Shown piece by piece: positions 7,591 to 16,794 of a stretch of DNA of 64,000 nucleotides; the stretch's first letter is position 1, and each line of letters begins with the position of its first letter. The notes beneath the pieces were generated by a model. The model ran no database searches. It was not told the DNA's origin and saw only the letters and a list, made by a program, of their open reading frames with translations. This DNA is from Chitinophaga agri (GTDB lineage: Bacteria; Bacteroidota; Bacteroidia; Chitinophagales; Chitinophagaceae): the NCBI RefSeq assembly GCF_010093065.1, contig NZ_CP048113.1, positions 7,396,001-7,460,000 on the forward strand, in the 5' to 3' direction. A program made the position numbers and the translations under genes.

Positions 7591-8511
7591 ATGGATACAG
7601 TAATACTGGAGAATATCAGTAAGTCATATATAACACACACAACACCTGCACTAAACGATGTGTCTTTTTCCGTCGGGAAGGGGGAGCTGTTCGGACTGAT
7701 CGGACCAGATGGTGCCGGCAAGTCCACCATCTTCCGCATACTGACGACCTTGTTGTTGCCGGATAGTGGAAAAGCCACCGTAGCAGGATATGATGTAGTA
7801 AAAGATTACCACGAGATCCGTAGTTGTGTAGGATATATGCCCGGTAAGTTCTCACTCTACCAGGATCTTACGATCGAAGAGAACCTGCGTTTTTTTGCAA
7901 CACTCTTCGGTACGACAGTAGCAGAAAACTATGCCCTGATCAAAGATATCTATGAACAGATCGCACCTTTTAAAGACCGGAGAGCAGGAAAGCTATCGGG
8001 TGGGATGAAACAGAAGCTGGCCCTTTGCTGTGCATTGGTGCACAGGCCCGAAGTACTTTTTCTTGACGAACCAACTACGGGTGTGGATGCTGTATCCCGC
8101 CAGGAATTCTGGGAAATGTTACGACGCCTGAAAGCACAGGGGATCACTATCGTGGTATCTACTCCATATATGGACGAAGCCAGTTTGTGTGAACGGATTG
8201 CGCTGATCCAGACAGGGACGATCCTTTCAATCGATACCCCTGATAATATCATCCGGGCATACCCCGGAAAGTTATATTCCCTGAGAGCGCCCAAAGTATA
8301 TCTGCTGCTGCATGATGTGCGGTTGTATGAGGGTATTGACCAGTGTTATGCTGCTGGTGAAACATTGCGTGTATCATTTAAAGATGAGCGGAAAGATCAT
8401 CCTGCATTGCTGCGGGCGTATCTGCAGCATAAGGGGCATCCGCAGGTATCAGTTGATCAGATCACACCTGACATAGAAGACTGTTTTATTGAGAAACTGA
8501 GTGATCAGTAA
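7591..8511 (+). CDS. ABC transporter ATPase (first half of a split YbhF)
   Basis: This 306-residue nucleotide-binding protein has Walker A GPDGAGKS (38-45), Q-loop region GYMPGKFSLYQDLT, the canonical signature LSGGMKQKLAL and Walker B VLFLDEPTTGVD, followed by an H-loop region where VVSTPYMDEA replaces the usual His with Pro-Tyr. A C-terminal extension of about 80 residues follows the core. Together with the next gene it corresponds to the two ATPase halves that are fused in E. coli YbhF. It powers export through the two ABC-2 permeases downstream. Confidence 0.92.
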   Translation: MDTVILENISKSYITHTTPALNDVSFSVGKGELFGLIGPDGAGKSTIFRILTTLLLPDSGKATVAGYDVVKDYHEIRSCVGYMPGKFSLYQDLTIEENLRFFATLFGTTVAENYALIKDIYEQIAPFKDRRAGKLSGGMKQKLALCCALVHRPEVLFLDEPTTGVDAVSRQEFWEMLRRLKAQGITIVVSTPYMDEASLCERIALIQTGTILSIDTPDNIIRAYPGKLYSLRAPKVYLLLHDVRLYEGIDQCYAAGETLRVSFKDERKDHPALLRAYLQHKGHPQVSVDQITPDIEDCFIEKLSDQ

Positions 8512-8544
8512 TATGTCCTAACCAAAGAAAAAAACAAGCTGGCT

Positions 8545-9288
8545 ATGAGTAACAAGGCAATCAGCTGCAAAGACCTTACGAAACGCTTTGGTGACTTTTT
8601 CGCGGTCAACCATATTTCTTTTGATGTGGAACAGGGTGAGATATTCGGCTTTCTGGGGGCAAACGGAGCTGGTAAGACCACGGCCATGCGGATGCTTTGT
8701 GGATTATCCTATCCGACCTCCGGTGAGGCAACAGTAGCCGGCTTTAATGTCTTCAGACAACAGGAGGAGATTAAAAAGAACATCGGATATATGAGTCAGA
8801 AATTCTCGTTGTATGAGAGTCTGACGGTAAGAGAGAACATCCGTTTTTATGGTGGTGTATACGGTCTTTCAGACAGACAATTGAAAGAGAAGGGTGATGA
8901 ACTGTTGGAAAAGCTTGGCATGCAGCAGGAAGCAAAGATGATGGTTGGAAGTCTGCCGTTAGGCTGGAAGCAGAAACTGGCCTTCTCTGTGGCAATCATC
9001 CATCAGCCACGCATTGTGTTTCTGGACGAGCCAACCGGTGGGGTAGACCCCGTTACAAGAAGACAGTTCTGGGACCTGATTTACGATGCTGCAAAGCAGG
9101 GCATCACTGTATTTGTCACGACACACTATATGGACGAAGCCGAGTATTGTAACAGGATATCCATTATGGTTGACGGACGGATCGATGCGCTGGATACACC
9201 CGCTAATCTGCGGACACAGTTTGGCGCAGCCTCCATGAACGAAGTTTTTTATGCATTGGCCAGAAGCGCAAAGCGTTCTGCCGACTAA
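8545..9288 (+). CDS. ABC transporter ATPase (second half of a split YbhF)
   Basis: The 247-residue ATPase has Walker A GANGAGKT, Q-loop GYMSQKFSLYESLT, Walker B IVFLDEPTGGVDP and the H-loop VTTHYMDEAEY with its His intact. The signature motif is LPLGWKQKLAF rather than LSGGQ; this LPLG variant is, from memory, common in the second ATPase of YbhF-like transporters. It probably pairs with the preceding ATPase as an asymmetric heterodimer: one subunit has a canonical signature but lacks the H-loop His, the other has the reverse. It lies 33 bases after the first ATPase gene. Confidence 0.92.
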   Translation: MSNKAISCKDLTKRFGDFFAVNHISFDVEQGEIFGFLGANGAGKTTAMRMLCGLSYPTSGEATVAGFNVFRQQEEIKKNIGYMSQKFSLYESLTVRENIRFYGGVYGLSDRQLKEKGDELLEKLGMQQEAKMMVGSLPLGWKQKLAFSVAIIHQPRIVFLDEPTGGVDPVTRRQFWDLIYDAAKQGITVFVTTHYMDEAEYCNRISIMVDGRIDALDTPANLRTQFGAASMNEVFYALARSAKRSAD

Positions 9289-9299
9289 AATCTATACAC

Positions 9300-10406
9300 A
9301 TGAAACAATTCATGGTGTTTGTCAGAAAGGAATTTTATCATGTTTTCAGAGACAGGCGGACATTGCTCATACTTTTCGGATTGCCTGTTATGCAGATCCT
9401 CCTGTTCGGCTATGCGCTGACCACAGAGATCAAAAATGCCCAGATCATCATTGTAGACCATGCCGGTGATGCGGCATCCGGGAAGCTGATCGCTATGATA
9501 TCAGCAAGTAAATATTTTAATATCAGTCAGCAGGCATACGCTGATGACGATATCTATACAGACTTTAAAAAGGGAGCGGCAAAATGTGCGTTGGTCTTTC
9601 CTGCCGGTTTTGGAAATGACCTGCGGAACGGTCAGGTAGCACAGTTACAGATCATTACGGATGCGACAGATCCTAACACGGCAAAAACGCTTACCAATTA
9701 TCTCACAGCCATAGTAACCGATTACCAGCAGCAGATCAACCCAACTGCCAATATACCGATGCGTATAGAACCAGTGACGAGAATGCTGTATAATCCTGCG
9801 TTAAACGGATCTATGAACTTCGTCCCGGGTGTGATGGCCCTTGTGCTGATGATCATCTGTACAACCCTGACATCTGTCTCTATTGTGCGGGAGAAAGAGA
9901 TGGGTACTATGGAGATATTGTTGGTGTCTCCATTTAAACCTGTATATGTTGTACTAGCTAAAGCCGTACCTTATCTGGTCCTGGCCATGGTTGACTTTGT
10001 GATTATCCTGTTATTGAGCATACTGGCGCTGGAGATGCCTGTCAGGGGAAACCTGCTGTTGCTGTTTATGGAGAGTACGCTGTTCATTATCAGTTGTCTT
10101 TCGCTGGGGCTGTTGATATCGAGCGTAACGCGCTCTCAGCAGACGGCCATGATGGTTTCGATGATGGGCATGATGTTGCCGACTATTTTATTTACCGGCT
10201 TTATTTTCCCGCTGGAGAATATGCCATTGCCCTTGCAACTCATATCCAACCTGCTGCCTTCCCGCTGGTTTTATGTGATCGTGAAAGCAGTCATGCTCAA
10301 AGGACTGGGCATAGGTGTGGTGTGGAAGGAAACACTTGTACTGGCTGGAATGACGCTGGTATTACTTACTATCAGTATTAAAAGTTTTAAAACACGGCTG
10401 GCATGA
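9300..10406 (+). CDS. ABC-2 type permease (YbhS/YbhR-like)
   Basis: This 368-residue protein has one N-terminal membrane helix (about 22-42), a periplasmic domain of about 130 residues, and five C-terminal helices (about 175-365). This is the layout of ABC2_membrane_3 exporters. The FVPGVMALVLMIICTTLTSVSIVREKEMGTMEILLVSPF segment with its EKE-GT-E loop is diagnostic of the family. It overlaps the next permease gene by four bases (ATGA). The two permeases probably form a heterodimer driven by the two ATPases. Confidence 0.92.
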   Translation: MKQFMVFVRKEFYHVFRDRRTLLILFGLPVMQILLFGYALTTEIKNAQIIIVDHAGDAASGKLIAMISASKYFNISQQAYADDDIYTDFKKGAAKCALVFPAGFGNDLRNGQVAQLQIITDATDPNTAKTLTNYLTAIVTDYQQQINPTANIPMRIEPVTRMLYNPALNGSMNFVPGVMALVLMIICTTLTSVSIVREKEMGTMEILLVSPFKPVYVVLAKAVPYLVLAMVDFVIILLLSILALEMPVRGNLLLLFMESTLFIISCLSLGLLISSVTRSQQTAMMVSMMGMMLPTILFTGFIFPLENMPLPLQLISNLLPSRWFYVIVKAVMLKGLGIGVVWKETLVLAGMTLVLLTISIKSFKTRLA

Positions 10407-11518
10407 GAACATTGCGACTATTGCTGGAAAAGGAATTCAGACAGATATTCCGCGATAAGGGACTGTTGCCTGTCATCTTTGTAATGCCCATGATACAGTT
10501 GCTTATCATGCCGCTGGCAGCAAACTTTGACGTGAAGCATATTAATCTGGCGGTGGTGGACAGAGATCATTCTACCTACACGCAGCAAATGGTGGCTAAG
10601 ATCGCTTCGTCTGGCTACTTTTTTATAAAAGGTTATTATACAGATTACACACCTGCCCTGCACCAGGTAGAGCAGGAAAAGGCGGATATTATCCTGGAGA
10701 TACCAGCTCACTTCGAAAGGGACCTGGTAAAGGAGAACAAAGCAGCTGTATATCTCGCGGCAGATGCAATTAACGGTACGAAAGCAGGACTGGGCAGTGC
10801 TTATCTGAACACGATCCTGGGCGATTTTAACAACGAGATCCGCATGAAATGGTTACCTGTAAAGATGCCTGGTGCCGGGACAATAGATGTAACGTATTCA
10901 AACTGGTTCAATCCGAATATGAATTACCGGTTATATATGGTGCCGGGTATATTGGTATTGCTTGTGACAATGGTAGGTGGTTTTATTGCAGCGCTGAATA
11001 TCGTGAAGGAGAAAGAGATGGGTACGATAGAGCAGATCAATGTCACACCTATTAAGAAATGGCAGTTCATTCTGGGTAAGCTGATCCCTTTCTGGGTGAT
11101 TGGCATGGTCGATTTTAGCCTGGGATTATTGCTGGCAAGATTTGTCTACGGCATCATCCCGTTGGGTAGTCTGTTGCTGTTGTACAGTTTCCTGGCAGTT
11201 TATCTTGTTGCACTGCTTGGGTTCGGACTGCTAATCTCTACCTATAGTGCTAATCAGCTACAAGCCATGTTTGTAGCCTTCTTCTTTATCATGATCTTCA
11301 TGCTGATGAGTGGATTATTTGTTTCTGTGGATAATATGCCTGGATGGGCGAAGGTGATCGCTAAACTGACACCGGTAACGCACTTTATTGATGTCATGAG
11401 GATGATTGTACTGAAGGGGAGCCGGTTTGCGGATATAAAAATGCAGTTCCTGTATGAGATAGCCTTTGCAGTGGTATTGAATGGATGGGCTATCTGGAAC
11501 TATCGCAAGACAGCATAA
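10403..11518 (+). CDS. ABC-2 type permease, partner subunit
   Basis: The 371-residue protein has the same topology as its neighbour: an N-terminal helix, a large periplasmic domain (about 45-170) and five C-terminal helices. The conserved coupling loop reads AALNIVKEKEMGTIEQINVTPIKKWQF. It starts inside the stop codon of the preceding permease gene, which indicates translational coupling and equal stoichiometry. It closes the TetR-controlled operon and is followed by a strong terminator. Confidence 0.92.
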   Translation: MRTLRLLLEKEFRQIFRDKGLLPVIFVMPMIQLLIMPLAANFDVKHINLAVVDRDHSTYTQQMVAKIASSGYFFIKGYYTDYTPALHQVEQEKADIILEIPAHFERDLVKENKAAVYLAADAINGTKAGLGSAYLNTILGDFNNEIRMKWLPVKMPGAGTIDVTYSNWFNPNMNYRLYMVPGILVLLVTMVGGFIAALNIVKEKEMGTIEQINVTPIKKWQFILGKLIPFWVIGMVDFSLGLLLARFVYGIIPLGSLLLLYSFLAVYLVALLGFGLLISTYSANQLQAMFVAFFFIMIFMLMSGLFVSVDNMPGWAKVIAKLTPVTHFIDVMRMIVLKGSRFADIKMQFLYEIAFAVVLNGWAIWNYRKTA

Positions 11519-11556
11519 AAATCTAATAGTATATACAGTTGTAGGTTTAAGCAATG

Positions 11557-11589
11557 GACCGGGATAGTCTTGTCCCGGTCTTTTATTTT
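11557..11589 (+). terminator. Intrinsic terminator of the efflux operon
   Basis: GACCGGGA (11557-11564) pairs perfectly with TCCCGGTC (11573-11580), with an 8-base loop, followed by TTTTATTTT. It acts on the plus strand. Confidence 0.85.
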
Positions 11590-13015
11590 AAGAGAGTTTT
11601 CTGATCAGGCGTCCCAGTGTTTTTAATCCATCATCCACCTGCTTACTCCACGGATTGCTGTAGCTAATGCGCATACAGTTATTATATCTTTCCTGTAACG
11701 AGAACATCCTGCCAGGTGCAAAAGATATTTTATGTTTGATGGCCTGCTCGTACAGTTCATAGGTATTCACCCTGGGATTTAACTCCACCCACATCACGAA
11801 ACCACCTTGCGGGCGTGATACACAGCAATCCTCCGGGAAATATTCCCGTATTGCCTGCAGGTGCCGCATATACTGTGTATGCAGTGCTTTTCGCATGCCT
11901 CTCAGGTGATGTTCATACCGGTCATTTTCCAGGAAACATGCGATGGCCGCACTTGGAATAGATGCGGATGAAATGGAATGATGGCGTTTCAGGTTCAGTA
12001 CTTTTTCAAGGTATCTGCCTGGCACCGCCCAGCCCACCCGATAGCCCGGAGCTACAGACTTGGAGAAGGAGTTACACAGCAATACCAGGCCGCTTGTATC
12101 AAATGTTTTGCATACACCTGGTCGTTCTTTACCAAAGTACATGTCTCCATAAATGTCATCTTCAATCAGTGGGATATCATATTTCTCCAGGAGTTTCACC
12201 AGCGCCTGTTTATTGGCGTCTGGCATACAGGCACCTAATGGATTGGTGAAATTGGTGACGAACAGGCAGGCCTTTATTTTAAATTTAGGGATCGCTTTAT
12301 CCAGGTATTCGATATCGATGCCTGTACCAGGATGTGTGGGTACTTCCAGCACTTTCAGTCCCAGCGTTTCTGCCAGTTGCAGAGACCCGTAATATGCGGG
12401 ACTTTCCACAGCGATCGTATCTCCCGGCTGCGTCACAGCGGACAGGCAAAGCGTCAGCGCATCCATGCATCCGCTTGTGGTAACAATCTCATCTTCACTG
12501 ACAGCGCCACCCCATAATATAGAATTGCGGGCGATCTGTCTGCGGAGGTCTGCGTTTCCCTGTACAGGTTCATATCCCACACCCGCGAAAGGTGTCTTTC
12601 TTAAAGCCTGGATCAGTGCTTTCGATATCTTGGCTGCGGGCAGCATAGATTCCGGTGGCGCGGCAGAAGCAAACCGGGTAATATTTTCGAGTCGCATATC
12701 CTGAGATACCTGTGTGATCATTTCATGTACGGTAACTTCCGAAGGTTTCCTGACCGCTTCACATGCTTTAGGCATTTCGGGCATCCGGCGCGGACTGAAT
12801 ATGACGTAATAACCTGACTTTGGCCGGGATTCAATAAGTCCTTTCGCCTCGAGGTGATAATATGCCTGAAAGGCCGTACTCATACTCACTCCCTGTTCCT
12901 CGCTCATCGTCCGGACGGAGGGAAGCTTATCTCCGATCTTTAATACTTCTTTGGCAATGAGCTGCTCCAGTTTGTCGGCAATCTGCAGATAAAGATGTTC
13001 AGCAGTTTTTAGCAT
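11588..13015 (-). CDS. MocR-family (PdxR-like) GntR/aminotransferase regulator
   Basis: The 475-residue protein has a GntR winged helix (about residues 5-75; KLPSVRTMSEEQGVSMSTAF is the recognition region) fused to a type I aminotransferase domain. Unlike the MocR-type protein at 2781-4238, it keeps the PLP lysine in NSFSKSVAPGYRVGW and has the ligand motifs FTNPLG and EDDIYGD. It is therefore likely to sense PLP or an amino acid-PLP adduct. The ATG at 13013-13015 is preferred over a TTG ten codons upstream. The gene is divergent from the ArsR-Ada repair operon, and the 131-base gap carries paired GCAA/TTGC sites. Confidence 0.92.
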   Translation of the reverse strand: MLKTAEHLYLQIADKLEQLIAKEVLKIGDKLPSVRTMSEEQGVSMSTAFQAYYHLEAKGLIESRPKSGYYVIFSPRRMPEMPKACEAVRKPSEVTVHEMITQVSQDMRLENITRFASAAPPESMLPAAKISKALIQALRKTPFAGVGYEPVQGNADLRRQIARNSILWGGAVSEDEIVTTSGCMDALTLCLSAVTQPGDTIAVESPAYYGSLQLAETLGLKVLEVPTHPGTGIDIEYLDKAIPKFKIKACLFVTNFTNPLGACMPDANKQALVKLLEKYDIPLIEDDIYGDMYFGKERPGVCKTFDTSGLVLLCNSFSKSVAPGYRVGWAVPGRYLEKVLNLKRHHSISSASIPSAAIACFLENDRYEHHLRGMRKALHTQYMRHLQAIREYFPEDCCVSRPQGGFVMWVELNPRVNTYELYEQAIKHKISFAPGRMFSLQERYNNCMRISYSNPWSKQVDDGLKTLGRLIRKLS

Positions 13016-13101
13016 GGCATAATTAATTGAACTGATCTGGTTCAAATGTAAGGAAATTTAAACTGATATGCCTGACGAATGTAGCAAGAAATGGGTTTTG
13101 A

Positions 13102-13143
13102 GCAACAAAAAAGTTGCATAACTTAGTGCAACTAAAAAATTGC
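13102..13143. promoter_or_regulatory. Tandem GCAA-N8-TTGC sites before the repair operon
   Basis: GCAA-N8-TTGC occurs at 13102-13117 and again at 13128-13143, both with an A-rich core and start points 26 bases apart. The second ends three bases before the ATG of the ArsR-Ada gene. Such paired dyads suit dimer binding by an ArsR-type protein; this reading is inference. Confidence 0.55.
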
Positions 13144-13146
13144 ATA

Positions 13147-13677
13147 ATGGATGAGCTATTCAAAGGTGTGTCGGATCCTGTAAGGCGGGAAATCCTTGCA
13201 TTGTTACGTTTGCAGCCACTAAACGTGAATCAGATCAACGAGCACTTCAGCCATATCAGCCGGCAGGCAGTATCGAAACATCTGCAGTTGCTGGAGGATA
13301 GTGGATGGATAAAGATCTACCAGGCCGGCAGGGAGCGGTACGGTTACCTGAACAAGGCCGCCTTTTATTCTTTTAAAGAGTGGCTGGACAGCTACCTCCA
13401 ATGGGGGGAACGTTCCCTGGAAAACGACCATGGTGTCTTTGTGGAGGAAACGGCCTACAAAAAGGGAGCGCCGCTTAGCCATCCGGTAATGCTGCAAGCC
13501 ATGTTGAGCAAGGACAAAGAATTTGACGGGCTGTTCTACAATGCCGTAAAGACGACCGGGATTTTCTGTAAACCATCCTGCGCTGCCAATCCAAGGCCGG
13601 ACAATGTCGTTTTTTATATAACAAGAGAGGAGGCACTAAAGAACGGATACCGGGCCTGTAAGCGTTGTAAACCATAA
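13147..13677 (+). CDS. ArsR-type HTH fused to an Ada phosphotriester-sensing domain
   Basis: The ATG at 13147 gives 176 residues. Residues 1-90 form an ArsR winged helix (GVSDPVRREILALLRLQP, then ISRQAVSKHLQLLEDSGW). The C-terminal part matches the Ada metal-binding domain: GIFCKPSC, NVVFYITREEALKNGY and ACKRCKP supply the four cysteines (141, 145, 171, 174). In E. coli Ada this Cys4-zinc site accepts a methyl group from DNA phosphotriesters and switches on transcription through an AraC-type HTH; here an ArsR HTH takes that place. The genes that follow are alkA and ogt, so the product is probably the sensor-regulator of an alkylation response. An upstream TTG at 13114 is less likely because it lies within the putative operator. 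Confidence 0.88.
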   Translation: MDELFKGVSDPVRREILALLRLQPLNVNQINEHFSHISRQAVSKHLQLLEDSGWIKIYQAGRERYGYLNKAAFYSFKEWLDSYLQWGERSLENDHGVFVEETAYKKGAPLSHPVMLQAMLSKDKEFDGLFYNAVKTTGIFCKPSCAANPRPDNVVFYITREEALKNGYRACKRCKP

Positions 13678-13691
13678 TACGGCAAAACACT

Positions 13692-14603
13692 ATGTATAAT
13701 AGGCGAGAAATAAGTATACCAGTTACTGATCATGATAACTTTTCTTTCGCGGAATGCCTGGTGTTTCTGGGCAGGTCAGAAAAGGAGTGTCTGCACTATG
13801 TGGCAGATGGGGTTGTGCAGAAGATGGTTGTTTCCAATGGCCATCCTGTGTTACTGGAGATCAGTGATGATCCTGCAGCAAAGGGACTGAAGGCTGCTGT
13901 AGTTAATAGTGATGCAGACGATGTAAATATAGATGAGGGATATATTCGCCGTTATCTCACACATTGGCTACATCTGGATGCCGACCTGCATCCGTTTTAC
14001 AGCTTTGCGGAGAAAGATCCTGTGCTGGGACCGCTGGCCGGCAGGTATAAAGGTTTGCGGCTCATAGGTGTGCCTGATCTGTTTGAAGCGCTGACCTGGA
14101 GTATTACAGGCCAGCAAATCACTTTGTCCTTTGCATATACGCTCAGGCAGCGGTTTATCCAGGCATTTGGCTATCATACTGTGCTGGATGGAAAGGATCA
14201 TTATATATATCCTCATCCAGCTGTAGTAGCCGCATTGGAACCCGTCTCGCTGATCAGTATGCAGTTTTCGCGGAGTAAGGCGGATTACATTATCGGCCTG
14301 GCGAAATCCATGACCGATGGCCTGCTCACTGATGCGCAGCTCTGGCAAATGGACTACCAGCAGGCCAGGCAGCACCTGATCTCATTCAGGGGTATTGGTA
14401 ACTGGTCAGCCAACTATGTACTCATGAAGTATCATCGGCACCATCAGGCATTGCCATTGGAAGATGCTGGTTTGCATAATGCGTTGAAGCAACAGTTGCA
14501 ACTGGATGTAAAACCTCCGCTGGCGCAGGTGCAGGAATATACGCAGCATTGGGGTGAGCATGCCGCTTATGCTACCTTTTATCTATGGCGATCATTGTAT
14601 TGA
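13692..14603 (+). CDS. alkA: DNA-3-methyladenine glycosylase II
   Basis: The 303-residue protein has an N-terminal AlkA-like domain, then the HhH-GPD glycosylase core. LFEALTWSITGQQIT is the typical entry helix of the core, and ISFRGIGNWSANYVL is the helix-hairpin-helix. The catalytic aspartate is probably Asp258 in LPLEDAG, matching Asp238 of E. coli AlkA. It would excise 3-methyladenine and other alkylated bases. It lies 14 bases after the ArsR-Ada gene and 22 bases before ogt, so the three are very likely one operon. Confidence 0.92.
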   Translation: MYNRREISIPVTDHDNFSFAECLVFLGRSEKECLHYVADGVVQKMVVSNGHPVLLEISDDPAAKGLKAAVVNSDADDVNIDEGYIRRYLTHWLHLDADLHPFYSFAEKDPVLGPLAGRYKGLRLIGVPDLFEALTWSITGQQITLSFAYTLRQRFIQAFGYHTVLDGKDHYIYPHPAVVAALEPVSLISMQFSRSKADYIIGLAKSMTDGLLTDAQLWQMDYQQARQHLISFRGIGNWSANYVLMKYHRHHQALPLEDAGLHNALKQQLQLDVKPPLAQVQEYTQHWGEHAAYATFYLWRSLY

Positions 14604-14625
14604 GCCTTTTTTAACTAAATTAATC

Positions 14626-15114
14626 ATGATCACAGAACATACGCACATCATCAATACCCCGGTAGGTGCATTGACCATTATAGGTAATGAAAGCGCTATA
14701 CACACACTCACTTTTAAAGAAGGACAAACGCCGACACATGAACCGCTACCAGATGTGATACGGCAATGCATGGAAGAGATGAATGAATATTTTGCAGGTA
14801 GCCTGCGCGCCTTCACGTTTCCGGTTGCGCAACCAGGAACCGCATTTCAGCAATCTGTGTGGCAACAACTGATGACTATCCCGTATGGGCAGACCATTTC
14901 CTATCTGCAACTGGCCAAACGTATCAATAATCCTAAAAGCATTCGTGCAGTTGGTACTACCAACGGAAAGAACAGGATTGCGATCGTAGTACCCTGTCAT
15001 CGGGTTATAGGCAGTGATGGTACGTTGACCGGCTATGCGGGCGGGTTATGGCGAAAGAAATGGTTGTTGGAACATGAGATCAGACAGAAATCTGGTTCTT
15101 TGGAATTATTCTGA
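14626..15114 (+). CDS. ogt: Methylated-DNA--protein-cysteine methyltransferase
   Basis: The 162-residue protein carries the active-site motif IVVPCHRVIG, with Cys124 as the methyl acceptor. It also has the helix TAFQQSVWQQLMTIPYGQTIS and the RAVGTTNGKN arginine-finger region of the Ogt/Ada C-terminal family. It repairs O6-methylguanine in a suicide reaction. The ATG at 14626 is chosen because upstream in-frame codons overlap alkA and give a non-homologous extension. With the preceding two genes it makes up the functions of E. coli Ada and AlkA, divided differently among polypeptides. Confidence 0.93.
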   Translation: MITEHTHIINTPVGALTIIGNESAIHTLTFKEGQTPTHEPLPDVIRQCMEEMNEYFAGSLRAFTFPVAQPGTAFQQSVWQQLMTIPYGQTISYLQLAKRINNPKSIRAVGTTNGKNRIAIVVPCHRVIGSDGTLTGYAGGLWRKKWLLEHEIRQKSGSLELF

Positions 15115-15343
15115 TAAAAGAGACATGAAGGCGTAGTGAGCTGCTGTGCATCATCCGGATAAAACATTCCGCAATAAAGTAAAACTGAAAAATAACGAAA
15201 TAAAACCGCCTGAAACTATCAACTAATCAAGCTGCCCCTTTTTCAATCTGATCTGGTCGAAAATTACAAAACTGAATCTGTTTTATGTGCCGGAATTATT
15301 TCAATTTTGAAGTCTAGTTCCCTAACAGTTAAACAAGCCTCCA

Positions 15344-16750
15344 ATGAACCAGTTATTAAACCAGGATCTGCAGCAGATGGATAATTTTCTACAGGAAATA
15401 AAAGATTACAGCGTGTTATTCCTGTCAAGCATAGATACATTGCCTGTGAAGGCTGGTACTGCTTCATTTGGCCCGTTTGATCTGCCACGAAAGGGATTGG
15501 GAGCAATGCACACGCTACAACAGTTCAGAAAGCGATACGAAGAGCATCTTACAGGTAACAGCGGTCCCCGTAACTGGGGCTTTGTAACCGGTGGTAGTAC
15601 AATACCTGCGATCGCAGGTGACTGGCTGACGTCTGTATTCGATATGAATGCATCTGACAGAGACATACCGCCATTCAAAATAGAAACGGAAACCATTGCT
15701 ATGCTCCGGCAACTGTTTGGGTTGCCGGACGCATTTTCCGGCAGCTTTGTCACGGGGGCAACGATGGCTAATTTTTCAGGACTGGCTATTGCGCGCCAGT
15801 GGTTGGGAGAGCAACTGGGAGTAGATGTTGCACAGGAAGGAATGGGCGCATTATCGCAGGCTAAGATCGTTTCCTGCGTTCCACATTCCAGTACAGTAAA
15901 GTCTATGGCCATGCTGGGTTTCGGAAGGAATGCGCTGGTGAAGATCCCCGCACTGCACGATCGTGAATCGATCGATATCAATGCACTTGAAGAATATCTG
16001 AAAGAGCATAAGCAGGAACCATTGATCGTGGTAGCCAGCGCTGGTACTGTCAATACAGTTGATTTTGATGATCTGCAGGCGATTGCGTCGTTAAAGGAAC
16101 AGTATGGTTTCTGGTTGCATGTGGATGCTGCGTTTGGCGCATTTGCGGCCTGCGTCCCTGCATATCGTCATCTGTTAAATGGCTGGGAGGCGGCGGCCAG
16201 TATTACTATAGACGCCCATAAATGGTTAAACGTGCCTTACGATGCGGCGATGATATTTACCCGTCATCTGCAGCTGCAACTGGATACATTTAAGAACGCA
16301 GGAGCAGCTTATCTTGGTGATCCGGAGAAAGATTTTAAGTACAGTAATTATACACCGGAAAATTCCCGTCGTCTTCGCGCATTACCTGCCTGGTTTACGT
16401 TAGTAGCGTATGGTGCCGAAGGATATACTGCTATTGTGAATAATAATATTGAGTTAGCCCGCCAGTTGGGAGCGCTGATCAGCAGTAATGATGCTTTCCG
16501 TTTACTGGCCCCTGTAAGGCTCTGTGTAGTCTGTTTCACATTGAATGTAGCGGATGAGGAGAAGCAGGCAGCGATCAATACGTTCCTGCAGGCATTGAAC
16601 GATAGTGGCAAGGTAATGCTGACCCCAACGGTTTATCACGGAGTACCGGCTGTACGTGCCGCACTGGTGAACTGGCGGACGACACAGCATGATCTGGCTA
16701 TTGCCTGGGAGGATATGCAACAACAGGTGGCAGGGGCGACGGTAGCATAA
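15344..16750 (+). CDS. PLP-dependent group II amino acid decarboxylase family protein
   Basis: The 468-residue protein has the fold-type I decarboxylase signature. SFVTGATMANFSGLAIAR binds the cofactor phosphate, HVDAAFGAF holds the aspartate that pairs with the PLP pyridine nitrogen (Asp261), and TIDAHKWLN holds the Schiff-base lysine (Lys293). The length suits aromatic-L-amino-acid or glutamate decarboxylases, but substrate residues cannot be assigned by eye. An EamA-type exporter gene follows after 44 bases, so an amine or amino acid made here could be exported by it (inference). No terminator was recognised in the gap after ogt. Confidence 0.88.
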   Translation: MNQLLNQDLQQMDNFLQEIKDYSVLFLSSIDTLPVKAGTASFGPFDLPRKGLGAMHTLQQFRKRYEEHLTGNSGPRNWGFVTGGSTIPAIAGDWLTSVFDMNASDRDIPPFKIETETIAMLRQLFGLPDAFSGSFVTGATMANFSGLAIARQWLGEQLGVDVAQEGMGALSQAKIVSCVPHSSTVKSMAMLGFGRNALVKIPALHDRESIDINALEEYLKEHKQEPLIVVASAGTVNTVDFDDLQAIASLKEQYGFWLHVDAAFGAFAACVPAYRHLLNGWEAAASITIDAHKWLNVPYDAAMIFTRHLQLQLDTFKNAGAAYLGDPEKDFKYSNYTPENSRRLRALPAWFTLVAYGAEGYTAIVNNNIELARQLGALISSNDAFRLLAPVRLCVVCFTLNVADEEKQAAINTFLQALNDSGKVMLTPTVYHGVPAVRAALVNWRTTQHDLAIAWEDMQQQVAGATVA

Positions 16751-16794
16751 TACACTCATACATTATTCATCACAATCCATAACAACTTCGGAGT

